From Providencia huaxiensis (lineage in GTDB: Bacteria; Pseudomonadota; Gammaproteobacteria; Enterobacterales; Enterobacteriaceae), in assembly GCF_002843235.3 (NCBI RefSeq), contig NZ_CP031123.2, positions 3,224,001-3,288,000 on the forward strand: a stretch of 64,000 nucleotides of DNA. The letters run 5' to 3'. The number at the start of each line of letters is the position of its first letter. Within the stretch, counting starts at the first letter, position 1. Under the pieces are notes generated by a model, which was given only the letters and a program-made list of their open reading frames with translations, searched no databases and was not told where the DNA came from. Position numbers and translations under genes: made by a program. Shown here one piece after another: positions 7,811 through 16,269 of the stretch.

Positions 7811-8614
7811 CTAAACGACTGAATCAACACGAATACGTGGGGCACTCGCCAATAAATTTCGCGTATATTCATGCTCCGGCGCGGCAAATAAGCTGCGGGT
7901 ATCTCGACATTCTAGCAAATCCCCTAAATAGAGTACGGCAACCCTATCTGCTATCGATTCCACTACCGCTAAATCGTGGCTAATAAATAAATACGACAAC
8001 GAAAACTGTTGTTTAAGTTGTTCTAATAACAACAAGACTTGCGCTTGCACCGAAACATCCAACGCACTAACTGGCTCATCAAGGACTAATATCCGCGCAT
8101 CTGCGGCTAAGGCTCTCGCAATCGCTAGCCGCTGTGCCTGTCCTCCCGAAAACTCATGGGGATAGCAAGCTAACGCGTCAATTGGCATATTGACGGCCTC
8201 AAGTAATTCCGCCAAGCGTTTCGCCCTTTGTGATGCACTCATGTGCTTTAAGTATTTCAAGGGAACCGTTAATGTTTCCCCAATCGTTTTACGTGGGTTC
8301 AAAGATGCGACAGGGTCTTGAAAAACATACTGAATAGCTTGCCCAAACGCACGAGCACCTTGCTGCAGCCACTCGGCTCGAGTCTGCCCTAATACGCTAA
8401 TTTCCCCCGAGGTTTCACGCTCCAACCCAACTAAAATACGCGCTAAGGTGCTTTTTCCAGAACCACTCTCCCCTACAACAGCAAGTGTTTCGCCTTCATA
8501 GAGCGATAATGAAATGTTTTTTAGTGCATGAACTTGGCGCCCTCGGGGGTGAAATAGGCTCTTCGGCTGCCCGAAGGTTTTCACCAACTGATTAACCTCA
8601 ATCACTTTTTTCAT
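7811..8614 (-). CDS. Oligopeptide/dipeptide ABC transporter ATPase (DppF-like)
   Basis: Second ATPase of the peptide importer, 267 residues. Walker A is GESGSGKST (about 48-56), the Q-loop region is YVFQDPVASLNPR, the ABC signature is FSGGQAQRLAIARAL, Walker B is ILVLDEPVSALD, and the switch is FISHDLAVVE. It starts on the last base of the preceding fusion gene, so the two are tightly coupled. It differs from typical DppF in its very short C-terminal tail (about 20 residues after HEYTRNLLASAP). Confidence 0.9.
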   Translation of the reverse strand: MKKVIEVNQLVKTFGQPKSLFHPRGRQVHALKNISLSLYEGETLAVVGESGSGKSTLARILVGLERETSGEISVLGQTRAEWLQQGARAFGQAIQYVFQDPVASLNPRKTIGETLTVPLKYLKHMSASQRAKRLAELLEAVNMPIDALACYPHEFSGGQAQRLAIARALAADARILVLDEPVSALDVSVQAQVLLLLEQLKQQFSLSYLFISHDLAVVESIADRVAVLYLGDLLECRDTRSLFAAPEHEYTRNLLASAPRIRVDSVV

Positions 8615-10428
8615 TAAGCCTCCTGCGTTGATGCTAAATCATTACCATTAGGCTGATGACCATAGAGTTGTTGAACCTGCTTTAAAAACCCACGCCCTTC
8701 CCCTAACTTCGGTACACTGGCGATCAGACGTTGTGTGTATGGATGCTGAGGCTGACGTAATACCGTTTGCGTATCCCCCGTTTCGACTATCTCACCTTGC
8801 TGCATCACCGCAACACGGTCGCAAATTTGATTAATAACCGCGAAGTCATGGGTAATAAATAAGAGCGCAACACCGCGTTCACGGCGTAGTTGGTTGAGTA
8901 ACTCTAAAATACGCGCCTGGACCGTGACGTCTAATGCGGTGGTCGGCTCGTCGGCAATAATCAACACTGGGTCATTGGCCAACGCCATCGCGATCCCTAC
9001 CCGCTGACGCTGCCCGCCCGAGAGCTCATGGGGATAGGCATCAAAACGTTCTTGCGCATCAGGGATCCCAACACTATCCAATAATTCGATAGCTTTATTT
9101 TTCGCCTCATAGAGTGACAAAGACTGGTGAGCAGTGATGGCTTCACGCAATTGCACACCAATGGTAAATTGCGGATGGAGTGTCGTCAGTGGGTCTTGGA
9201 AAATATAGGACACCTTCGCACCACGACGGCGCTGCATAACGGATAATGGCAATGACAACATTTCTTCATGTTCTACATAAATCCCCCCCGCGGTAATCAG
9301 CGCAGGAGGCGACGCTAGCAGCCCCATCACAGACAAAGCCGTAACACTCTTACCTGAGCCGCTCTCCCCAATTAACCCTAAGCACTCCCCCGCTCCAACG
9401 GTAAAACTGATCCCTTTTACAGTCGGACGTAATTGATTTCCTTGGCGAAAAGCGACAGACAACTCTTTGACTTCTAATACCGCTTGTTTATCCCCTGTTT
9501 TCGCAGGAATATTAACTCTATCAGTCTGTGTCATCGGTTGTGAGCGCTGTAGAGCCCCTGATTTTAACCGGGGATCAAGAATGTCACGCACGCCATCCCC
9601 TAACAGGTTAAAGCTAATCACAATAAGAAAGATCATAATACCGGGTACCAATGCCACATGAGGAGCGACAAACATTTGTGCGCGTCCTTGCCCTAACATT
9701 GAACCTAAATCTGCATTCGGTGGCTGAGTCCCTAGCCCTAAAAATGACAAGCCCGCCGTCTCTAAGATCATCCAACCGATGGTCGTTGACATGGTAACCA
9801 CAATAATTGGCAAGACATTCGGTAACACTTCCGTTAATAGCACTTGTAGGTGGTTTTTACCTGACAGCCTTGCTGCTTGAATAAAATCCCTATCACGCAA
9901 ACCCACCGTTAACCCACGAATATTTCTCGCAAAAAAGGGAATATTGACCAATGCGATAGCATATAACGCATTGAGTAACCCTGGCCCAAGGACTGCGACA
10001 ATCGCTAATGCCAATAGTATGTATGGAAATGCCATTAGCATATCAATACAACGCATCAATAATGTATCGGTGCGATGGCCTACATAGCCAGCCACCAAGC
10101 CAATCAGGGTGCCGAATATTGCCGCAATGAGCGTTGCTGAGATACCGACCAATAGGGATACTCGGGTTCCCCACAGCAATCGAGACAAAATATCTCGCCC
10201 TAAATGGTCTGTCCCTAATAAATGATCAGGTGAAAAAGCGGGAAGTAGCCGATTTACTAAATCGGTTTTATCTGGATCAGCAAGGGGGAGCCAAGGGGCT
10301 AAAAATGCCAAGAGCATAATGATAACTAAAATAAATAGCCCCAACGTTGCTAGACGGTTCGCCAATAATAACGAGCCGATCGATTGGCGATGACGATGCT
10401 GAATAACAGGGGTCACAGACTGGCTCAT
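8614..10428 (-). CDS. Fused peptide ABC transporter permease-ATPase (DppC-DppD fusion)
   Basis: A single 604-residue protein. Residues 1-about 292 are a DppC-type permease: N-terminal helix LFILVIIMLLAFLAPWLP, then GTDHLGRDILSRLLWG, the EAA loop around DRDFIQAARLSGKN, ending DILDPRLKSG. A linker of about 25 residues (RSQPMTQTDRVN and so on) leads to a DppD-type ATPase at about 317-604, with GESGSGKSV, FQDPLTTLHP, LSGGQRQRVGIAMAL, VLIIADEPTTALD and FITHDFAVI. Usually these are two genes. No frameshift or start is needed, so the fusion looks genuine; such fusions are known in some peptide transporters. It overlaps the DppB-like gene by four bases. Confidence 0.9.
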   Translation of the reverse strand: MSQSVTPVIQHRHRQSIGSLLLANRLATLGLFILVIIMLLAFLAPWLPLADPDKTDLVNRLLPAFSPDHLLGTDHLGRDILSRLLWGTRVSLLVGISATLIAAIFGTLIGLVAGYVGHRTDTLLMRCIDMLMAFPYILLALAIVAVLGPGLLNALYAIALVNIPFFARNIRGLTVGLRDRDFIQAARLSGKNHLQVLLTEVLPNVLPIIVVTMSTTIGWMILETAGLSFLGLGTQPPNADLGSMLGQGRAQMFVAPHVALVPGIMIFLIVISFNLLGDGVRDILDPRLKSGALQRSQPMTQTDRVNIPAKTGDKQAVLEVKELSVAFRQGNQLRPTVKGISFTVGAGECLGLIGESGSGKSVTALSVMGLLASPPALITAGGIYVEHEEMLSLPLSVMQRRRGAKVSYIFQDPLTTLHPQFTIGVQLREAITAHQSLSLYEAKNKAIELLDSVGIPDAQERFDAYPHELSGGQRQRVGIAMALANDPVLIIADEPTTALDVTVQARILELLNQLRRERGVALLFITHDFAVINQICDRVAVMQQGEIVETGDTQTVLRQPQHPYTQRLIASVPKLGEGRGFLKQVQQLYGHQPNGNDLASTQEA

Positions 10429-11372
10429 GATTTCAACCTCGGGTCTAACATGGCTTGCACAACATCCGCAAGCAAATTGATAAAGACATAGGACGCTGCC
10501 GCAATCAATACGCCCCCTTGGACTAAAAACAAGTCACGGGTTGCTACTGCCTTGACTAGCATGGCGCCTAGCCCCGGCCACTGAAAAACGGTTTCAATGT
10601 ACACCGCACCACCAAAAACAAAACCCGCTTGGATACCAATGACTGGGATGACTGAAACCAGCGCCATACGAAATGCATGGCGGAAAATCACTCTGCGTTC
10701 GCTCAGCCCTTTAGCTCTGGCGGTACGAATGAAATCGAGCCTTAATACTTCTAACATTGCCGTACGTGTCAAACGCGCAATCACTCCTGTCGCAACCAAT
10801 GAAAGCGTTACAGCAGGTAAAACAAGGTGATGTAATAAATCGCTCAGGCCACCGCCTTGCCAAATATCATACATTCCAGATGCCGGAAACCATTGTAATT
10901 GAACAGAAAAAAGCATAATCATCAGTAAGCCTATCCAAAAAGATGGCATTGATATACCCAATAAAACAGCGAGTGTAATAAACCGATCACTCCAACTGAA
11001 CTGACGAATGGCAGAAAGGACCCCGGCCAGCAGCCCTAGAATTGAGCTGAGTAACAACGCACTTCCGCCCAAAATTAACGTGGCAGAAAATCGCTCTAAA
11101 ACCTCATCAACAACTGGACGGTTAAGGACAAATGAGCGGCCAAAGTCACCCGAAATTAAATTATTCATCCAAATAAAATATTGCTGATATAACGGCTTAT
11201 CGAGCCCAAGCTCAACTTTGACTCTCGCCACATTTTCAGGAGTCGCCCAAGGGCCAAGCAACGCTTGAGCTGGGTCTCCAGGGATCATTGCCATGATAAA
11301 AAAGACAATTAACGTCAAACCAATCAGTATGGGTATGGTCGCTAAAACGCGTTTCAAACAGTATAACCACAT
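10425..11372 (-). CDS. Peptide ABC transporter permease (DppB-like)
   Basis: Inner-membrane permease of 315 residues with about six membrane segments: N-terminal RVLATIPILIGLTLIVFFIM, the periplasmic domain with IPGDPAQALLGPWA, and the EAA loop RTARAKGLSERRVIFRHAFR. It ends MLDPRLKS, as DppB proteins do. The longest frame starts at a TTG (11393). The ATG at 11372 behind GGGGA gives the normal DppB N-terminus (MWLYCLKRV), so I use it. It sits between the binding protein and the permease-ATPase fusion. Confidence 0.92.
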   Translation of the reverse strand: MWLYCLKRVLATIPILIGLTLIVFFIMAMIPGDPAQALLGPWATPENVARVKVELGLDKPLYQQYFIWMNNLISGDFGRSFVLNRPVVDEVLERFSATLILGGSALLLSSILGLLAGVLSAIRQFSWSDRFITLAVLLGISMPSFWIGLLMIMLFSVQLQWFPASGMYDIWQGGGLSDLLHHLVLPAVTLSLVATGVIARLTRTAMLEVLRLDFIRTARAKGLSERRVIFRHAFRMALVSVIPVIGIQAGFVFGGAVYIETVFQWPGLGAMLVKAVATRDLFLVQGGVLIAAASYVFINLLADVVQAMLDPRLKS

Positions 11373-11423
11373 AGTTTTTCCCCATAAAATCAAATGATTA
11401 ATTGAATAATCAATTCACATTAA

Positions 11424-12983
11424 TCAATCTTTACGAACGTCTTTAAGTAATAAATTAAAATTAGGCTGCAATTTGAAATGCTTAACATGCTCATTCGCGA
11501 CCGCATTTTGCTTCCAATTCGCGACAAACAACCAAGGTGCATCTTGATGAACAATTTTTTGTACTTGCCGATATAGCTGGGCGCGCTCCTCGAGGTTATT
11601 GGTGACTCGAGCTTTGTCTAATAACCTATCAAGCTGCTTGTTACTGTAATAACCGGAATTAAACCCGCCTTTATCTGGCCAAGAGGCGCTATGTAAGGTT
11701 AAAAAGGGTAAAGTATCTGGGTCATTCGTCATCCATGCCATTTCAGCCATGTGTGCTTGTTTGAGGCCTGCATTGACCTTGGATAGGTAGGTATTCCACT
11801 CAAAAGTTTGGATTTCGACAGATAACCCAACCGCTTTCAGGTCAGCTTGAATGGCGGTTGCCATGGGGATCGGGTCTAGCATCCCTGAGCCCCCTTCCGT
11901 GACATAAAAAATAACTTTTTGCCCTTGAGCCCCTGCTTCTGCTATCAATTGGCGTGCTTTTTCAGGGTCATAAGGATAAGCCTTGGTTTCTGCATCAAAT
12001 GCCCAATCAAATGCTGATGGAATGGGCCCTTGTGCTACCCCCGCAGAGTCCTGAAGAATATATTTCACAATATTGTCTTTATTTACCGCATAGTTAACGG
12101 CTTGCCTCACACGCACATCATCAAACGGTGGTTCAGACGCATTGAGCATGGCATACCAAACATGAGGCCCTACCGCTTCATAAACATCAAAGCGGTCGTC
12201 ATTAACAAATAGCGGGACATTATCAGCGGGTACCTCAACCATGGCATCAATCCCCCCTGATAACATTTCTGCGACCCGAGTATTAGCGTCAGTAATAGGC
12301 CGAAAAACCACATGCTCTAAACTGGGTTTTCCATCCCAATAGTTTTCATTCGCGGATACGACCACCCTTTGGTTTGCGGTCCACTCATCAAATTTAAAAG
12401 GCCCTGTTCCACTGGGATGGCGGCTAAAGTCTTTGTCGTATTGTTTTACTGCTGTAGGTGAAACAATCAGCCCTGCCGGTGTCGCTAAGTTCGATAAAAA
12501 CGGGGCAAACGGCTCTTTTAAGGTAAAAACGACGGTTCTGTCATCCGGGGTCGTTATCTTGTCTATCGCGGAGAAAAAAAACGATAATGGGAATGGCCCT
12601 GTATGGTAGTACGGGTGCTGGTTATCCAGCATTCGTTCAAACGTGAATTTGACGGCATCCGCATTGAATGGGCTGCCATCGTGAAATTTTATATCTTCGC
12701 GTAAATGGAAAGTATAGGTGAGGCCATCGTCACTAATAGACCATGACTGGGCTAAAGCAGGCTCAAGCGTTAATGTGCCATCGGCATTGCGAACTAACCC
12801 TTCATACAAGTTAACCAAAATTCGGGAATCATTCGCTGCTGTCGCCACTTGTGGGTCTAATGACTGCGGCTCAGCAACTTGCCCTAATAACAAGACATTA
12901 GGATGATTCACCGCCAATGTCGGTAGCGAAATAAAGCATAAAAGCCAAAGACTGGCTATCCATCTACATAAACGCATCTTCAT
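11424..12983 (-). CDS. Periplasmic peptide-binding protein (SBP family 5, DppA/OppA-like)
   Basis: Substrate-binding protein of the importer, 519 residues from the ATG at 12983. That start lies behind GGGGAGG and directly yields a signal peptide (KMRLCRWIASLWLLCFISLP, cleavage near TLA). The longer frame from 13040 adds 19 residues ahead of the signal and has no ribosome site. Family motifs include VAEPQSLDPQ, LAQSWSISDDGLTYTF, IKFHDGSPFNADAVKFTF, PSGTGPFKF and VRQAVNYAVNKD. There is no lipobox, so the mature protein is soluble. It is the first gene of a six-gene operon. The ligand could be a dipeptide, a longer or modified peptide, or glutathione. Confidence 0.92.
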   Translation of the reverse strand: MKMRLCRWIASLWLLCFISLPTLAVNHPNVLLLGQVAEPQSLDPQVATAANDSRILVNLYEGLVRNADGTLTLEPALAQSWSISDDGLTYTFHLREDIKFHDGSPFNADAVKFTFERMLDNQHPYYHTGPFPLSFFFSAIDKITTPDDRTVVFTLKEPFAPFLSNLATPAGLIVSPTAVKQYDKDFSRHPSGTGPFKFDEWTANQRVVVSANENYWDGKPSLEHVVFRPITDANTRVAEMLSGGIDAMVEVPADNVPLFVNDDRFDVYEAVGPHVWYAMLNASEPPFDDVRVRQAVNYAVNKDNIVKYILQDSAGVAQGPIPSAFDWAFDAETKAYPYDPEKARQLIAEAGAQGQKVIFYVTEGGSGMLDPIPMATAIQADLKAVGLSVEIQTFEWNTYLSKVNAGLKQAHMAEMAWMTNDPDTLPFLTLHSASWPDKGGFNSGYYSNKQLDRLLDKARVTNNLEERAQLYRQVQKIVHQDAPWLFVANWKQNAVANEHVKHFKLQPNFNLLLKDVRKD

Positions 12984-13068
12984 TCGCGCCTCCCCGAGTG
13001 CTGACATTGCTATATGATTGTGAAGTGTGATTTGTGTCAATTTTGTTAATAATTTTATCTTTTTCTTT

Positions 13069-13084
13069 ATTTATGATGATAAAT
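13069..13084. promoter_or_regulatory. Candidate GntR operator, copy 1
   Basis: ATTTATGATGATAAAT, with six-base inverted arms around GATG, lies 85 bp upstream of the binding-protein start and 62 bp upstream of the DUF1028 start. An identical copy begins 32 bp further on. Assignment to the operon's GntR regulator is inferred from location. Confidence 0.5.
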
Positions 13085-13100
13085 TATATTTCAAGCAAGA

Positions 13101-13116
13101 ATTTATGATGATAAAT
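13101..13116. promoter_or_regulatory. Candidate GntR operator, copy 2
   Basis: Identical 16-mer to 13069-13084. The 32-bp centre-to-centre distance is about three helical turns, placing both copies on the same face of the DNA. It lies 30 bp before the DUF1028 ATG, where binding could block that promoter or initiation. Confidence 0.5.
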
Positions 13117-13146
13117 TTGATCAAGGTCTAATTTATGAGGTGTAAA

Positions 13147-13809
13147 ATGACATTTTCAATTGTGGCGCGCTGCCCAGTGACAGGAAAAATAGGCGCAGCA
13201 ACGGCAACAGGTGGCCCTGCTGTTGGTGCATTAGTCTTACATGGTGAAAGCCAAACGGGTGCAATCGCCACTCAAGCAATGACAAACCCTATTGCAGGAC
13301 TAACAGGTATTGAATATTTGCAACAAGGTCATAATGCGAATAAAAGCTTAGATTACCTAGTGACACAAGATATTGGCTGCGAACAACGGCAATTGATTAT
13401 TCTTGATAACCACGGTGGTACAGCCGATTGGACGGGACAAGATTGCTTACCTTGGTGTGGAAGTTTATCGGAGCCCAACTTCGCCATTGCTGGAAATATG
13501 TTAGCTGGTGAGCAGGTTCTGGATGCCATACATCAAAGCTATTATAAAAACGCCCATCAAGATCTGGCTGATAGGCTACTGATTGCCATGCAAGCAGGTG
13601 CAGATGAAGGCGGTGACTACCGGGGGATCCGTTCCGCTGCATTAAAAATATGGAATAACCGACAATATGCAGATATCGATATTCGCTGTGACTGGTCTGA
13701 AGCACCGTTATCCGCGCTTGTCACCATTCTTCAACAAGTCCGATCCGAGGATTATGCTAATTTTTTCGCACAAATTCCTACAGGGAATGAATATATCACT
13801 AATAATTGA
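13147..13809 (+). CDS. DUF1028 family protein (putative Ntn-hydrolase fold)
   Basis: 220 residues with the DUF1028 signature: MTFSIVARCPVTGKIGAATA at the start, GGPAVGALVLHGESQTGAIATQ, then NFAIAGNMLAG near 120 and GGDYRGIRSAAL near 160. Structures of this family have an N-terminal nucleophile hydrolase fold, but no activity is established as far as I know. A start at 13135 is possible. I chose the ATG at 13147, where GAGGTG lies upstream and the product begins Met-Thr, leaving Thr2 as N-terminal residue after Met removal, as an Ntn hydrolase would need. It is divergent from the peptide transporter operon. A role in hydrolysing an amide or isopeptide in imported peptides is inference. Confidence 0.82.
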   Translation: MTFSIVARCPVTGKIGAATATGGPAVGALVLHGESQTGAIATQAMTNPIAGLTGIEYLQQGHNANKSLDYLVTQDIGCEQRQLIILDNHGGTADWTGQDCLPWCGSLSEPNFAIAGNMLAGEQVLDAIHQSYYKNAHQDLADRLLIAMQAGADEGGDYRGIRSAALKIWNNRQYADIDIRCDWSEAPLSALVTILQQVRSEDYANFFAQIPTGNEYITNN

Positions 13810-14727
13810 ACCTATCATGGTGCATATCGACTAATAAAGTAAAATAACTGAATGATATGTACCTAAAATAAAAAATAGCCATCCGCTAAATGACAATTAA
13901 CCACATGAATCACTCTGTATTTTTTCTTATTACAACCAATTTAGCTTTTTATTCAATTTCCAATTCATTACTTAATCTTAATTATCTATTCTTGTTATAC
14001 ATTCTCTTAACTTTTATCTCTGATAGTCATCAAAAAATAAATGGTTATTTTTACAACATTAAAGATAATAGAAAATACCTATCTCTTTGAGTCTGTCTAA
14101 TTCTATCTCATAAATGATGACGTTAATTAACCTTAGTAAATGCTAGGTTATTTTCTTCTGCTTATGTATTACACATAAAAAATAGAATGAACAACATTAT
14201 CAACACGTTAAAAACAGCCATTACTATTAATATCATGAATGATATTTAGACAGGCCAGCCAAGCAATATTAAATAAACTTAAATTTTGTAGGTCTTACCA
14301 GATGGATAATTAATAATCAAATGAACAAAAATAACTCAAAGAGGTCATTAAAATTCCATTTATATATTATATTTCTCATTTTATAACTTAAGGGATATTC
14401 AGAACTTTCATCTATGGTGAAATATTAATCTCCTTCTTTGATCCCCTCATCAATTATTAACCTTAAGTTAAATTATCATATTTACACCTGTACACTTTTA
14501 ATGACATTAACATTAAAAAAATATTAATTCTTACATCTCTAAAATAAAGTAATCACCGACAAAGCCTTTACAGCACTGAGCACATCAATTTACGTCACAT
14601 TTCATTTCAATGACCTTTGTTAACAAATGCTACCGACACTTAACAATTACAAAATATATGATAAGATCATCATCTCAATTTGAAATTATTTACTATATAA
14701 AAAACAAGATTGTTATTGAGGTTATAG
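13810..14727. other. 918-bp AT-rich intergenic region
   Basis: No convincing gene. A 66-codon frame at 13890-14090 has no ribosome site and a low-complexity hydrophobic product. The last 60 bases hold plausible promoter elements for the deaminase gene (TATGAT near 14657) and its site GAGG, six bases before the ATG. The length suggests room for regulator binding, but no specific site could be assigned. Confidence 0.5.
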
Positions 14728-16146
14728 ATGAAAATCTCGAGAAGAAAGCTATTATTAGGGGTTGGTGCTGCTGGAGTTCTAGCAGGGGGTGCTGCAGTTG
14801 TTCCTATGATCAATCGTGAAGGTCGTTTTGAATCGACTAAATCACGTGTACCTGCTGTTGCTGGTACTGAAGGCAAATTACCTGAGTCTGCAGATGCAGT
14901 CATCATCGGTGCTGGCCTTCAAGGGATCATGACTGCAATTAACCTTGCAGAAAAAGGTCTTAATGTTGTTATCTGTGAAAAAGGTGTTGTCGGCGGTGAG
15001 CAATCAGGCCGTGCATACAGCCAAATCATCAGCTACAAGACCTCCCCAGCGATTTTCCCTTTACACCACTACGGGAAAATTCAATGGCTTGGAATGAACG
15101 AAAAAATCGGTGCTGACACCAGCTACCGTGTTCAAGGCCGTGTTGAAGTACCTTCTAGCGAAGAAGATTTAGAAATTTCAAGAGCGTGGATAAAATCTGC
15201 ATCTGAAAACCCAGGTTTCGATACCCCATTACGTACCCGTATGATTGAAGGTACTGAACTGGCTAATCGTCTGGTTGATGCACAAACTCCATGGAAAATT
15301 GGTGGATTTGAAGAAGACTCAGGTAGCCTTGACCCAGAAGTTGTCACACCAACCATGGCAAACTACGCAAAATCAATCGGTATCCGCATCTACACCAATT
15401 GTGCAGTACGTGGTATCGAAACTGCAGGCGGTAAAATCTCTGATGTTGTCACAGAAAAAGGTGCAATCAAAACTTCTCGTGTTGTTCTGACGGGTGGTAT
15501 TTGGTCGCGTCTGTTCATGGGTAACTTAGGTATTGACGTTCCAACACTGAACGTTTACCTGTCACAACAACGTATTACTGGCGTACCAGGTGCACCAAAA
15601 GGTAACGTACACTTACCTAATGGTATTCACTTCCGTGAACAAGCTGATGGCACCTACGCGGTTGCTCCACGTATCTTTACCAGCTCTATCGTTAAAGACA
15701 GCTTCCTGTTAGGACCAAGATTCCTGCACGTATTAGGCGGTGGAGAATTACCATTAGAGTTCTCTATTGGTAAAGACTTATTCAACTCCTTCATGATGGC
15801 AACGTCTTGGAACTTAGATGAGAAGACACCATTCGAAGAGTTCCGTACAGCAACGAATACACCAAACAACGAACACTTAGATGGCGTTCTAGAAAGACTG
15901 AGAAAAGAATTCCCAGTATTTAAAGAGTCCAAAGTGGTTGAACGTTGGGGTGGTACCGTTGCGCCAACGGATGATGAAATTCCAATTATTTCAACAGTCG
16001 AGCAGTATCCAGGTTTAGTCATCAACACCGCAACAGGCTGGGGTATGACAGAAAGCCCTGCATCTGGTCGATTAACGGCTGAATTATTAATGGGCGAAAA
16101 ACCATTTATCGACCCAACGCCGTACAAACTTTCTCGTTTTAACTAA
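14728..16146 (+). CDS. Membrane-bound L-amino acid deaminase, type I
   Basis: FAD enzyme that oxidatively deaminates L-amino acids to 2-keto acids and ammonia without releasing H2O2, passing electrons to the respiratory chain. Characteristic of Proteus, Providencia and Morganella. The N-terminus ISRRKLLLGVGAAGVLAGGA combines a twin-arginine-like motif with a membrane anchor. The FAD dinucleotide motif is VIIGAGLQG (about 58-66). The middle part (AYSQIISYKTSPAIFPLHHY, GIHFREQADGTYAVAPRIFT) is close to what I recall of the Proteus type I enzyme, which prefers aromatic and bulky residues, rather than the second Proteus paralogue. C-terminal TATGWGMTESPASG is conserved. 472 residues, normal length. 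GAGG lies six bases before the start. An exported RidA gene follows. Confidence 0.93.
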   Translation: MKISRRKLLLGVGAAGVLAGGAAVVPMINREGRFESTKSRVPAVAGTEGKLPESADAVIIGAGLQGIMTAINLAEKGLNVVICEKGVVGGEQSGRAYSQIISYKTSPAIFPLHHYGKIQWLGMNEKIGADTSYRVQGRVEVPSSEEDLEISRAWIKSASENPGFDTPLRTRMIEGTELANRLVDAQTPWKIGGFEEDSGSLDPEVVTPTMANYAKSIGIRIYTNCAVRGIETAGGKISDVVTEKGAIKTSRVVLTGGIWSRLFMGNLGIDVPTLNVYLSQQRITGVPGAPKGNVHLPNGIHFREQADGTYAVAPRIFTSSIVKDSFLLGPRFLHVLGGGELPLEFSIGKDLFNSFMMATSWNLDEKTPFEEFRTATNTPNNEHLDGVLERLRKEFPVFKESKVVERWGGTVAPTDDEIPIISTVEQYPGLVINTATGWGMTESPASGRLTAELLMGEKPFIDPTPYKLSRFN

Positions 16147-16175
16147 AAAACGGGAAAAATAGCGATTTTTACTGT

Positions 16176-16239
16176 GGATCTATTAGTGAATAGTTTAAAG
16201 TTAAATGAAAGTTTAATTTTTGATAAAATTAATAGATCC
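16176..16239. other. Long-loop inverted repeat between deaminase and ridA-like gene
   Basis: GGATCTATTA (16176-16185) pairs with TAATAGATCC (16230-16239) across a 44-base AT-rich loop. A smaller hairpin, AAAAAT/ATTTTT, sits at about 16155-16170. There is no clean terminator T-run, so these could be processing or stability elements allowing read-through into the ridA-like gene. Confidence 0.35.
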
Positions 16240-16269
16240 TATTTACTTTGATAATGTTAAGGAGTTTAC

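Noticed and set aside
13890..14090. 66-codon frame upstream of the deaminase gene
   Set aside because: Hydrophobic low-complexity product expected from AT-rich DNA; no ribosome binding site.
15654..16127. 157-codon frame antisense to the L-amino acid deaminase
   Set aside because: Mirror of the conserved deaminase sequence, without own start signals.
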